Assembly: GCA_030146605.1 (NCBI GenBank)
Contig: JASLBO010000024.1
Coordinates: forward strand, 1-7,067
From: Sphingomonas sp.
GTDB taxonomy: Bacteria > Pseudomonadota > Alphaproteobacteria > Sphingomonadales > Sphingomonadaceae
Direction of reading: 5' to 3'
Length of the DNA stretch: 7,067 nt
In this document: piece after piece, positions 1 to 5,022 of the stretch
Layout of the letters: every line of letters begins with the position of its first letter
How positions within the stretch are numbered: position 1 is the first letter of the stretch
Position numbers and translations under genes: made by a program
The notes under the pieces: generated by a model
Seen by the model: only the letters and a program-made list of their open reading frames with translations
The model's database searches: none
Told to the model about the DNA's origin: nothing

Positions 1-82
1 CGGCGGCGTCGTCGCGCAGATCCTGCGCACCCGGATGCAGCTGCAGCGTGCGGAGCGCGGCGATGAAATCGGCTTCGTTCAC
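1..82 (-). CDS. thiL: Thiamine-monophosphate kinase, N-terminal fragment
   Basis: This is the first 27 codons of a gene that runs off the left edge, so only the amino terminus is visible. The translation begins (GTG read as Met) NEADFIAALR and reaches LRDDAA at residues 22-27, the acidic N-terminal pattern of ThiL, which phosphorylates thiamine monophosphate to thiamine diphosphate in the cytoplasm with ATP and magnesium; the paired aspartates belong to the family's metal/nucleotide-binding site. The GTG start at 80-82 is chosen because GGAGG (minus strand, 89-93) lies six bases upstream and the N-terminal register fits the family. It is last of the visible operon hisG-hisD-nusB-thiL, an order seen in sphingomonads, which supports the call. 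Its ribosome binding site lies inside the palindrome at 87-217. The identification rests on a short peptide plus context. Confidence 0.75.
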   Translation of the reverse strand, partial: MNEADFIAALRTLQLHPGAQDLRDDAA

Positions 83-86
83 CTAA

Positions 87-217
87 ATCCTCCCCGGAAC
101 GGGGAGGGGGACCATGCGCAGCATGGTGGAGGGGGCGTGCCGCAAGCGAATCCAGTGGGGAGAGCCCCCTCCACCACCGCCTTCGGCGGCGGTCCCCCTC
201 CCCGTGCCGGGGAGGAT
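87..217. repeat. Composite palindromic element 1, between nusB and thiL
   Basis: This is an inverted repeat with a left arm at 87-136, a spacer at 137-163 and a right arm at 164-217. The outer 27 bases of each arm (87-113 and 191-217) match as reverse complements at 26 of 27 positions, and the inner 12 bases (125-136 and 164-175) match perfectly. Between these blocks each arm holds a small hairpin of different sequence: ACCATGC/GCATGGT at 111-127 on the left and an ACCGCC/GGCGGT stem at 176-193 on the right. The outer part of the left arm is also a local hairpin (CCTCCCCG with CGGGGAGG). The spacer starts with gtgccgcaagcgaa, nearly identical to the spacer start of the element at 4910-5019. 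It begins 5 bases after the nusB stop and ends 4 bases before the thiL start. Confidence 0.9.
89..95 (-). promoter_or_regulatory. Ribosome binding site of thiL, supplied by palindrome 1
   Basis: On the minus strand this reads GGGGAGG, followed by the six bases ATTTAG and then the GTG start of thiL. It contains the full GGAGG core complementary to the 16S rRNA 3' end at good spacing. All of it lies inside the end of the palindromic element, where it can pair with CCTCC upstream in an 8-bp stem with a TTC loop. The site may therefore be hidden when the RNA folds. The sequence and spacing are seen; the sequestration is inferred. Confidence 0.7.
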
Positions 218-222
218 CAAGA

Positions 223-684
223 TCAACCCCGCACTTCCTTCGCAATCGCGTCGAGGATGCCGTTGGCGAACCCCTTTTCGCGGCGGTCGTAGAAGGCATC
301 GGTCACGTCGAGATATTCGCTGATCACCGCGCCCACCGGCACGTCGGGCCGCGCCAGCAGTTCATACGTTCCCGCGCGGAGAATCTGCCGCATCGGCTTG
401 TCGAGCCGGTCGAGCGACCAATCGGCGGCGAGCTTCGCCGCGATCAGCGCGTCGATCTCGTCGCGCCGGGCGTCGACGCCCTTCACGATATCGTCGAAGA
501 AGGCGACGTCGGCATCGGCATATTCGACATCCTCGATCGTCGCGCCCAAACGGTGCTGGTGGAATTCAGTGAGCAGCACGGTGAGCTTGGTGCCCTCCAT
601 TTCCAGCTGATAGAGTGCCTGCACGGCGGCGAGCCGCGAAGCGGCGCGGGCCTTGGAACGGGTGCGGGCCTTGGGACTGGGCAT
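223..684 (-). CDS. nusB: Transcription antitermination factor NusB
   Basis: This 153-residue protein matches NusB, an all-helical RNA-binding protein that pairs with NusE (ribosomal protein S10) at boxA RNA to support antitermination during rRNA transcription. Diagnostic segments are a basic N-terminus followed by SRLAAVQALYQLE (residues 16-28), the block LDRLDKPMRQILRAGTYEL (91-109), and VGAVISEYLDVTDAF with EKGFANGILDAI towards the C-terminus (about 117-148). Length is normal for the family. The ATG at 682-684 is chosen because it gives exactly the NusB N-terminus; the longer reading upstream in this frame lies inside hisD and is a shadow. The start lies only two bases after the hisD stop, with no strong Shine-Dalgarno (an AAGAAGAG stretch in the end of hisD), so translational coupling to hisD is likely. 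Palindrome 1 begins five bases after its stop. Confidence 0.96.
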   Translation of the reverse strand: MPSPKARTRSKARAASRLAAVQALYQLEMEGTKLTVLLTEFHQHRLGATIEDVEYADADVAFFDDIVKGVDARRDEIDALIAAKLAADWSLDRLDKPMRQILRAGTYELLARPDVPVGAVISEYLDVTDAFYDRREKGFANGILDAIAKEVRG

Positions 685-686
685 GT

Positions 687-1985
687 TTACTCTTCTTGGT
701 TCCGGAGGCGGATCGCGACCGATCTGGCGTGCGCGGGCAGCCCTTCGGCATTGGCCAGCGCGACCGCGGCAGGTCCGATAGCAGCCAGCCCGGCTTCGTC
801 CAAGGCCAGGAAGCTCGTCCGCTTCATGAAATCGAGCACCGACAGCCCGGAGGCGAACCGCGCGCGGCGCCCGGTCGGCAGCACATGGTTCGGCCCCGCG
901 ACATAATCGCCCACCGCTTCGGGCGTATGCCGGCCGAGGAACACCGAACCGGCATGGCGCACCATGTCGAACAGCCCCTCGGCATCGTCGCAAGCCAGCT
1001 CGAGATGCTCGGGCGCGAGCCGATCGCAGAGCGGGATCGCCTCGATGAGGCTCGGCACCAGGATGATCGCGCCATTCGCGTCCCAGCTCGCCCGCGCCGT
1101 CGCCGCCGTGGAAAGCGTCTCGATCTGCACATCGACCGCAGCGGCCACCTTGTCGGCGAACGCAGCGTCGTCGGTGAACAGGATCGACTGGCTGGTCGGA
1201 TCGTGCTCGGCCTGGCTGAGCAAGTCGGCGGCGATCCATTCGGGATCGTTATTGCCGTCGGCGACGACGACGATCTCGCTCGGCCCCGCGACCATGTCGA
1301 TCCCGACCACACCGTAAAGCTGGCGCTTGGCCTCGGCCACCCAGGCATTGCCGGGGCCGGTGACGACGTCGACCGGCGCGATCCGATCGGTGCCATAAGC
1401 GAGGGCCGCCACGGCCTGCGCGCCGCCGACGCGCCACAGTTCGTCGACCCCGGCGATATGCGCCGCGGCAAGCACCAGCGGATTGACTTCGCCGTTGGGC
1501 GTCGGCGTCACCATCACCAGCCGCCGCACCCCCGCCGCCTTGGCGGGAATCGCGTTCATCAGCACCGAGCTGGGATAGGCCGCGCGCCCGCCGGGGACAT
1601 AGACCCCCGCCGAATCCACTGCCCGCCAGCGCGCGCCGAGCCGGATGCCGAGTTCGTCGATTCCGTCGCTGTCCTGCGGCTTCTGCTTCGCGTGATAGAC
1701 CGCGATCCGCTCGGCCGCGAGCTCGAGCGCATCGCGCAGCTCGGGACTCAGCCCTTCCCATGCGGCGAGGCAATCGGCGCGGTCGATCCTCCACCCGGTC
1801 TGGTCGAGGTCATGCTTGTCGAACAGCCGGGTGAGGTCCTTGACCGCCGCATCGCCCTCGTCCCGCACCCGCTTGATGATGTGGGTCACGTTGCGCGCGA
1901 CATCCTCGTCCGCCTCGCGGCGCGCGTTGACGAGCATGGTGAAGGCCGCGGCAAAGCCGGGTGCGGACGCGTCGAGGCGGATCAA
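687..1985 (-). CDS. hisD: Histidinol dehydrogenase (TTG start)
   Basis: This 432-residue protein is HisD, which makes L-histidine from L-histidinol by two NAD-dependent oxidations, the last two steps of histidine biosynthesis. The catalytic pair is visible as LAPEHLEL with Glu326 and His327. The expected zinc ligands are Gln258 and His261 (SQAEHDPT), Asp360 (AVGDYVAGP) and His419 (GLPAHARS), nearly the numbering of the Escherichia coli enzyme. The glycine-rich [16 protein letters not shown] (128-143) is also typical. The start is TTG at 1983-1985. It gives the family N-terminus IRLDA and the normal length, it overlaps the hisG stop as TTGA, and it follows GGGAGGGG by three bases; no ATG fits. 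The reading frame open further upstream lies inside hisG. Its ribosome binding site is the end of palindrome 2. It is followed two bases later by nusB. Confidence 0.96.
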   Translation of the reverse strand: MIRLDASAPGFAAAFTMLVNARREADEDVARNVTHIIKRVRDEGDAAVKDLTRLFDKHDLDQTGWRIDRADCLAAWEGLSPELRDALELAAERIAVYHAKQKPQDSDGIDELGIRLGARWRAVDSAGVYVPGGRAAYPSSVLMNAIPAKAAGVRRLVMVTPTPNGEVNPLVLAAAHIAGVDELWRVGGAQAVAALAYGTDRIAPVDVVTGPGNAWVAEAKRQLYGVVGIDMVAGPSEIVVVADGNNDPEWIAADLLSQAEHDPTSQSILFTDDAAFADKVAAAVDVQIETLSTAATARASWDANGAIILVPSLIEAIPLCDRLAPEHLELACDDAEGLFDMVRHAGSVFLGRHTPEAVGDYVAGPNHVLPTGRRARFASGLSVLDFMKRTSFLALDEAGLAAIGPAAVALANAEGLPAHARSVAIRLRNQEE

Positions 1986-2740
1986 ATTCCCCTCCCGCTT
2001 GCGGGAGGGGTTAGGGGAGGGGCTGGCCGCGAACCGAGAGCGCCGGGCGCAGGCACGGCCCCTCCCCCGACCCCTCCCGCAAGCGGGAGGGGAGAAACAG
2101 CCCTCCGGAACGCATCGACCAGCGGCACCACTTCCCCCGCGCGCATCTTGAACGCCGCGCGGTTGACGATCAGCCGCGAGGTCACCTGTGCGATCACCTC
2201 GACTTCGACCAACCCATTCTCCTTGAGCGTCTTGCCCGACGAAACGAGGTCGACGATCCGCGGCGCCAGCCCGAGCACCGGCGCCAGCTCCATCGCGCCG
2301 TTCAATTTGACGCACTCCGCCTGCACCCCCCGCGCCTCGAAATGCGCGCGGGTGATGTGCGGATATTTGGTTGCGATCCGCACATGGCTCCAGCCGCGCG
2401 GATCGTCTCTGGCGGCCAGATCGGCAGGCTCGGCGACCGAGATCCGGCAATGCCCGATCCCGAGATCGACGGGCGCATAGAGCTCCGAATAATCGAACTC
2501 GGCGAGCACGTCCGATCCCACCACGCCGAGCTGCGCCGCCCCGTGCGCGACGAAGGTCGCCACGTCGAACGCCCGCACCCGGATCAGGTCGATCGCGGGG
2601 CTGTTGGTTCTGAAGCGCAGCGCGCGGCTGTCCGGGTCGGAAAAGGCGGGCTCGGGCACGATGCCGACCGCCGCGAGCAGCGGCAGCGCCTCGTCGAGGA
2701 TCCGGCCCTTGGGCACGGCGAGGATGAGCGGTTCTTGCAT
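1982..2740 (-). CDS. hisG: ATP phosphoribosyltransferase, short form, with repeat-encoded C-terminal tail
   Basis: This 252-residue protein is HisG, which condenses ATP with PRPP in the first, feedback-controlled step of histidine synthesis. Recognisable segments are the N-terminal [18 protein letters not shown] (5-22), LGVVGSDVL (71-79) and the PRPP-binding stretch [14 protein letters not shown] (164-177). The normal core ends near residue 215 ([10 protein letters not shown]), as in short HisG proteins, which lack the regulatory ACT-like domain and work with HisZ; hisZ is not in the window. Residues 217-252 are encoded entirely by palindrome 2 and its last junction bases and are rich in Pro, Gly and Ala ([11 protein letters not shown] to PPASGRGI). 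The stop overlaps the hisD TTG start as TTGA. The ATG at 2738-2740 fits the family N-terminus but has no clear Shine-Dalgarno. It is the first gene of the operon, divergent from the DUF2332 gene. Confidence 0.95.
   Translation of the reverse strand: MQEPLILAVPKGRILDEALPLLAAVGIVPEPAFSDPDSRALRFRTNSPAIDLIRVRAFDVATFVAHGAAQLGVVGSDVLAEFDYSELYAPVDLGIGHCRISVAEPADLAARDDPRGWSHVRIATKYPHITRAHFEARGVQAECVKLNGAMELAPVLGLAPRIVDLVSSGKTLKENGLVEVEVIAQVTSRLIVNRAAFKMRAGEVVPLVDAFRRAVSPLPLAGGVGGGAVPAPGALGSRPAPPLTPPASGRGI
1989..1996 (-). promoter_or_regulatory. Ribosome binding site of hisD, supplied by palindrome 2
   Basis: The minus strand reads GGGAGGGG, then AAT, then the TTG start of hisD. The GGAGG core sits five bases from the start, a good distance. 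These bases are the 3' half of the terminal hairpin of element 2, so the site would be paired unless a ribosome finishing hisG opens it. The position and match are seen; the gating is inferred. Confidence 0.65.
1989..2092. repeat. Palindromic element 2, inserted in the hisG 3' end
   Basis: The left arm 1989-2023 and right arm 2058-2092 are 35 bases each and match as reverse complements at 33 positions, around a 34-base spacer (2024-2057). Each arm is also a local hairpin, a 10-base inverted repeat CCCCTCCCGC/GCGGGAGGGG, followed by a G-rich (or C-rich) tail. Four G-runs in the left arm on the plus strand (2003-2022) and in the right arm on the minus strand (2059-2078) fit the G-quadruplex pattern. 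The arms resemble element 3 (hairpin, then ggggtt, then two G-runs ending ggggc). The whole element lies within the hisG reading frame and has no in-frame stop on that strand. The boundary with conserved HisG sequence falls exactly at codon 217. Confidence 0.92.
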
Positions 2741-2800
2741 GAATGGGGGGCTTTACTTGGGGGGTGCCCCCGGCGCAACAAAGCCTTGCCAGGGGGGATC
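2741..2800. promoter_or_regulatory. Divergent intergenic region between hisG and the DUF2332 gene
   Basis: This 60-bp gap must hold the promoters of both the his operon (minus) and the DUF2332 gene (plus). It contains a dyad: GGCTTT at 2749-2754 pairs with AAAGCC at 2780-2785, and inside it GGGGG (2760-2764) faces CCCCC (2767-2771). On the minus strand TTGTTG is followed after 17 bases by AAGTAA, a weak resemblance to a sigma-70 promoter whose spacer holds the G/C dyad. For the plus gene, AGGGGGG at 2791-2797 is a usable ribosome binding site. No attenuator leader peptide rich in histidine is visible. The promoter call is tentative; the dyad is directly visible. Confidence 0.4.
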
Positions 2801-3892
2801 ATGGCCGACGAGCAGACCAACCGCGACAGCTTCCGCATCCAGGCGGGTTACTGCACCGCGATGGCCGCGCCGATCACCGCGCGGATCGCCATCGTCCTCG
2901 GCAAGTGCCTCACCCGCGACAGCGAAACCGGCCGCCGCGTGCTCGACTGGCCCGGCGAACCGATCGCCGACGCGCTGGTGCTGCGGCTGATCGGCGGCCT
3001 CCACGCGCTTCATCGCCGCGGCGTTCCCGAGCTGGCGCCGGTCTTCACCGGTGCAGCCACCGACGAGGCGGAGGTCGGCGCGATCTTGAACGCAGCCTTC
3101 GTCGCGCACGATGCCGAGCTGCTCCCCTGGCTCGACGGCCCACCCCAGACCAACGAGGCCGGGCGCTCGGCCGGGTTGATGACCGGCATCCTCCACCTCG
3201 CCGAGCGCTACGGCCCCAAATTCGAGATATTGGAGATCGGCTCCAGCGCCGGGCTCAACCTGCTGATCGGCGGCTACCGCTTCGATCTCGCCGGCCTCTG
3301 CATCGGTCCGCCAGACTCGCCGGCCGAGATCAAGCCCGAATGGCGCGGCCCGCCGCCGCCGCACGCGCCGGTCGAGATCGTCGCGACGCGCGGCGTCGAC
3401 ATCCAGCCGCTCGACCTGTCGTGCGATTGCGATGCCGAACGGCTGCAGGCCTATTGCTGGGTCGAGAATGTCGAGCGTCAGGCGCGGCTGGAGACGACCA
3501 TCGCGATGGTCCGCGCCGAGGGCGTGAACCTCGCACAGGGCGACGCCGCCGACTGGGTCGAGGCGCGCCTCGCCGAACCGCAAGCCGAGGGCGTCACCCG
3601 CGTGCTGATGCATTCGGTGGTCTGGCAATATCTGCCCGACGCCACCCGGCGGCGCATCGCCGACTCAATGACCGCTGCCGGCGCGCGCGCCACCCCCGAA
3701 CGGCCGCTCGGCTGGGTGATGATGGAGCCCAATCGCGACCTCAACCGCCACGAGGTCCGCGTCCGCGGCTGGCCTGGCGACACGCCGATGCAACTGGTCG
3801 CGCTTACCCAGGCGCATGGCGCATGGGTCGAGGCGCTCGCTCCGCCTTACGAGACGCGACCCTATGTCATGCGAGCCTATCCAAAAGACTAG
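2801..3892 (+). CDS. DUF2332 family protein, methyltransferase-like
   Basis: This 363-residue protein looks like the DUF2332 family, whose function is not established to my knowledge. Family-like segments are the N-terminal FRIQAGYC (11-18), TNEAGRSAGLM (117-127), LEIGSSAGLNLL (144-155), HSVVWQYLPD (271-280) and a C-terminal ATRRRIAD to MMEPNRD stretch (281-313). LEIGSSAGLNLL resembles motif I, the SAM-binding loop of class I methyltransferases, so a Rossmann-type nucleotide-binding fold is a reasonable inference, though activity is unproven. The ATG at 2801 is chosen because AGGGGGG lies three bases upstream and family similarity starts right away. The longer open frame upstream covers the antisense of hisG and is a shadow. 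The gene is monocistronic, divergent from hisG and convergent with the hydrolase. There is no signal peptide or membrane segment. Confidence 0.85.
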   Translation: MADEQTNRDSFRIQAGYCTAMAAPITARIAIVLGKCLTRDSETGRRVLDWPGEPIADALVLRLIGGLHALHRRGVPELAPVFTGAATDEAEVGAILNAAFVAHDAELLPWLDGPPQTNEAGRSAGLMTGILHLAERYGPKFEILEIGSSAGLNLLIGGYRFDLAGLCIGPPDSPAEIKPEWRGPPPPHAPVEIVATRGVDIQPLDLSCDCDAERLQAYCWVENVERQARLETTIAMVRAEGVNLAQGDAADWVEARLAEPQAEGVTRVLMHSVVWQYLPDATRRRIADSMTAAGARATPERPLGWVMMEPNRDLNRHEVRVRGWPGDTPMQLVALTQAHGAWVEALAPPYETRPYVMRAYPKD

Positions 3893-3916
3893 ACTCGTTT
3901 TCTTTCGATCTTAATC

Positions 3917-3990
3917 GTGCTCCTACGAAAGCAGGAGCCCAGAGTCACCGGATTCCGCGCCATCCTGGGCTCCTGCTTTCGCAGGAGCAC
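3917..3990. repeat. Palindromic repeat 4 between convergent genes (possible transcription barrier)
   Basis: The left arm 3917-3942 and right arm 3965-3990 match as reverse complements at 25 of 26 positions around a 22-base spacer. Each arm also folds on itself (GCTCCTGC/GCAGGAGC in the right arm; the left arm has one mismatch). The sequence differs from elements 1-3 (CTCCTGCTTTCGCAGGAG core, not G-run based), but the double-hairpin plan is the same. It sits 24 bases after the DUF2332 stop, and its last base is the last base of the hydrolase TAG stop. It could block or terminate transcription in both directions, but no clear T-run follows the stem on either strand, so a classic intrinsic terminator is not supported. 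Confidence 0.85.
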
Positions 3991-4895
3991 TAACTGGCGC
4001 TATTTTCTCGATCCACCAGCCACTCCCGCATCGCCGCCGTCACCGCATCGGGCTTTTCCCACGGCACGAAATGCCCGCCATCCTCGATCCGGTGAACCGT
4101 CAGGTCGGGCACCAGTCCGTCGAGTTCCAGTTGCACCGGCAGCAGCGCGAAGTCCTTCATTCCCCAGATCACCAAGGTCGGCTGGGTGACCGGCGGAAAC
4201 GGCGCGTCGAGCCACACCGGCCGCTCGACGTCCTCGTCCGGCGCCGGCACGACGATGCTGCTGGCGCGATACCAGTTGAGCATCGCGGTCATCGCGCCGT
4301 GCTGGCCCCATTCGTCCATATACGCCGCCTTGTCGGCCCCCGCGATCCCGCCGACGATATGCTGCGCGAAGGTGGAGGCGAAGAAGCGCTCGAGCCCGGC
4401 GCCGACCAGCCCCTTGTCGAGCGACGTATCGCGGAAGCGGGTGATGTACTGGCTCGCCTTGCGCTGGGCGGGATCGTCGAACAGGGATTTCTGGAAGACC
4501 TTGGGATGCGGCGCGTTGACGATGATCAGCCGCCTGATCCGCAGCGGATGCTGGAGCGCCGCCATCCATGCGATCGCCCCGCCCCAATCATGCCCGGCCA
4601 GCGTGAACTGCCCGATGCCGAGATGATCCGCCAGCGCGAGCAGGTCGGCAACCGGCTTGTCGGCGGTATAATTCTCGACCCCCTCGGGCTTGGACGAGCG
4701 GGCGAAGCCGCGCTGGTCGGGCGCCACGACATAATGATCGCGCGCCAGCGCCGGGATCTGGTGCCGCCACGTCCGGTGCGATTCGGGGAAGCCGTGGAGC
4801 AGGAAGATCGGCGGGTTGGCCGGATCGCCGGCGATGGCGACGTCGAGCTCGACGCCGGTTGGCAGAGCGATGCGTTGGAGTTCCGGCGTTTGCAT
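3990..4895 (-). CDS. Alpha/beta hydrolase, epoxide hydrolase type
   Basis: This 301-residue protein has the alpha/beta hydrolase fold with an aspartate nucleophile, as in epoxide hydrolases and haloalkane/haloacetate dehalogenases. HGFPES (34-39) forms the oxyanion-hole region. GHDWGG (101-106) carries the nucleophile Asp103. WGMKDFAL (245-252) carries the probable acid Asp248, and GGHFVPWEKP (273-282) the catalytic His275. Tyr209 in LNWYRAS matches the cap-domain tyrosine that activates the epoxide oxygen in soluble epoxide hydrolases, which favours epoxide hydrolase over dehalogenase. The substrate cannot be read from sequence. The ATG at 4893-4895 is preceded by AAGGAG with a six-base gap (4902-4907). 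It lies 127 bases downstream of pirin on the same strand, separated by palindrome 3, so it is probably the last gene of the bolA-pirin transcript. No signal peptide is seen, so it is likely cytoplasmic. Confidence 0.88.
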   Translation of the reverse strand: MQTPELQRIALPTGVELDVAIAGDPANPPIFLLHGFPESHRTWRHQIPALARDHYVVAPDQRGFARSSKPEGVENYTADKPVADLLALADHLGIGQFTLAGHDWGGAIAWMAALQHPLRIRRLIIVNAPHPKVFQKSLFDDPAQRKASQYITRFRDTSLDKGLVGAGLERFFASTFAQHIVGGIAGADKAAYMDEWGQHGAMTAMLNWYRASSIVVPAPDEDVERPVWLDAPFPPVTQPTLVIWGMKDFALLPVQLELDGLVPDLTVHRIEDGGHFVPWEKPDAVTAAMREWLVDRENSAS

Positions 4896-4901
4896 GCGCT
4901 T

Positions 4902-4907
4902 CTCCTT
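4902..4907 (-). promoter_or_regulatory. Ribosome binding site of the hydrolase gene
   Basis: The minus strand reads AAGGAG, then AAGCGC, then ATG. Unlike the sites of thiL and hisD it lies just outside the neighbouring palindrome, which ends at 4910, so this gene does not depend on the repeat for its ribosome binding site. Confidence 0.7.
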
Positions 4908-4909
4908 CT

Positions 4910-5019
4910 AAGCCCCTCCCCTTCAGGGGAGGGGTTGGGGTGGGGCAGTGCCGCAGGCGAAGGGTCTCGTGAGACGGCCAGGCCCCACCCCCAACCCCTC
5001 CCCTGAAGGGGAGGGGCTT
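4910..5019. repeat. Palindromic element 3, between pirin and hydrolase genes
   Basis: The left arm 4910-4946 (37 bases) and right arm 4982-5019 (38 bases) are reverse complements apart from one extra C in a C-run of the right arm. The spacer is 4947-4981. Each arm contains a local hairpin CCCCTCCCC/GGGGAGGGG with a four-base loop. The left arm on the plus strand has four runs of four G (4926-4945), and the right arm has the mirror on the minus strand (4983-5003); both fit the G-quadruplex pattern. Its spacer begins with an A and then gtgccgcaggcgaa, which matches the start of the element 1 spacer at 13 of 14 positions. It starts three bases after the pirin stop and fills most of the gap to the hydrolase gene. 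Confidence 0.92.
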
Positions 5020-5022
5020 CGC

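Noticed and set aside
87..217. Palindromes 1-3 as intrinsic terminators
   Set aside because: None is followed by a T-run in the direction of transcription, and each lies between genes that appear co-transcribed. Element 2 lies within a coding frame.
685..1239. Extension of the nusB frame upstream into hisD
   Set aside because: The extra residues are hisD read in another frame. NusB similarity begins at the ATG at 682-684.
1986..2450. Extension of the hisD frame upstream to an ATG at 2450
   Set aside because: The added 155 residues lie in another frame of hisG and have no HisD homology. The TTG at 1983-1985 gives the correct family length and N-terminus.
615..2480. A 621-codon open frame on the plus strand across hisD and hisG
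   Set aside because: It is fully antisense to two clear biosynthetic genes with intact catalytic residues. Its translation is Arg/Asp/His-rich with no recognisable domain, as expected from high-GC codon shadow.
2741..2800. A histidine attenuator leader peptide upstream of hisG
   Set aside because: There is only a 60-base gap, with no short open frame containing a run of His codons and no terminator/antiterminator pair.
2743..3993. A 416-codon plus-strand frame overlapping the DUF2332 gene, and a 291-codon minus-strand frame at 2753-3628
   Set aside because: Both are alternative frames of the DUF2332 coding sequence with low-complexity Arg/Ala-rich or shadow composition and no family similarity.
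4071..5006. A 311-codon plus-strand frame antisense to the hydrolase
   Set aside because: The sense strand encodes a hydrolase with complete catalytic motifs. The antisense product has no domain and runs into palindrome 3.
87..5019. The palindromes as parts of a CRISPR array
   Set aside because: The repeats are single, kilobases apart, variable and strongly self-complementary, with no regular direct repeats or unique spacers and no cas genes.
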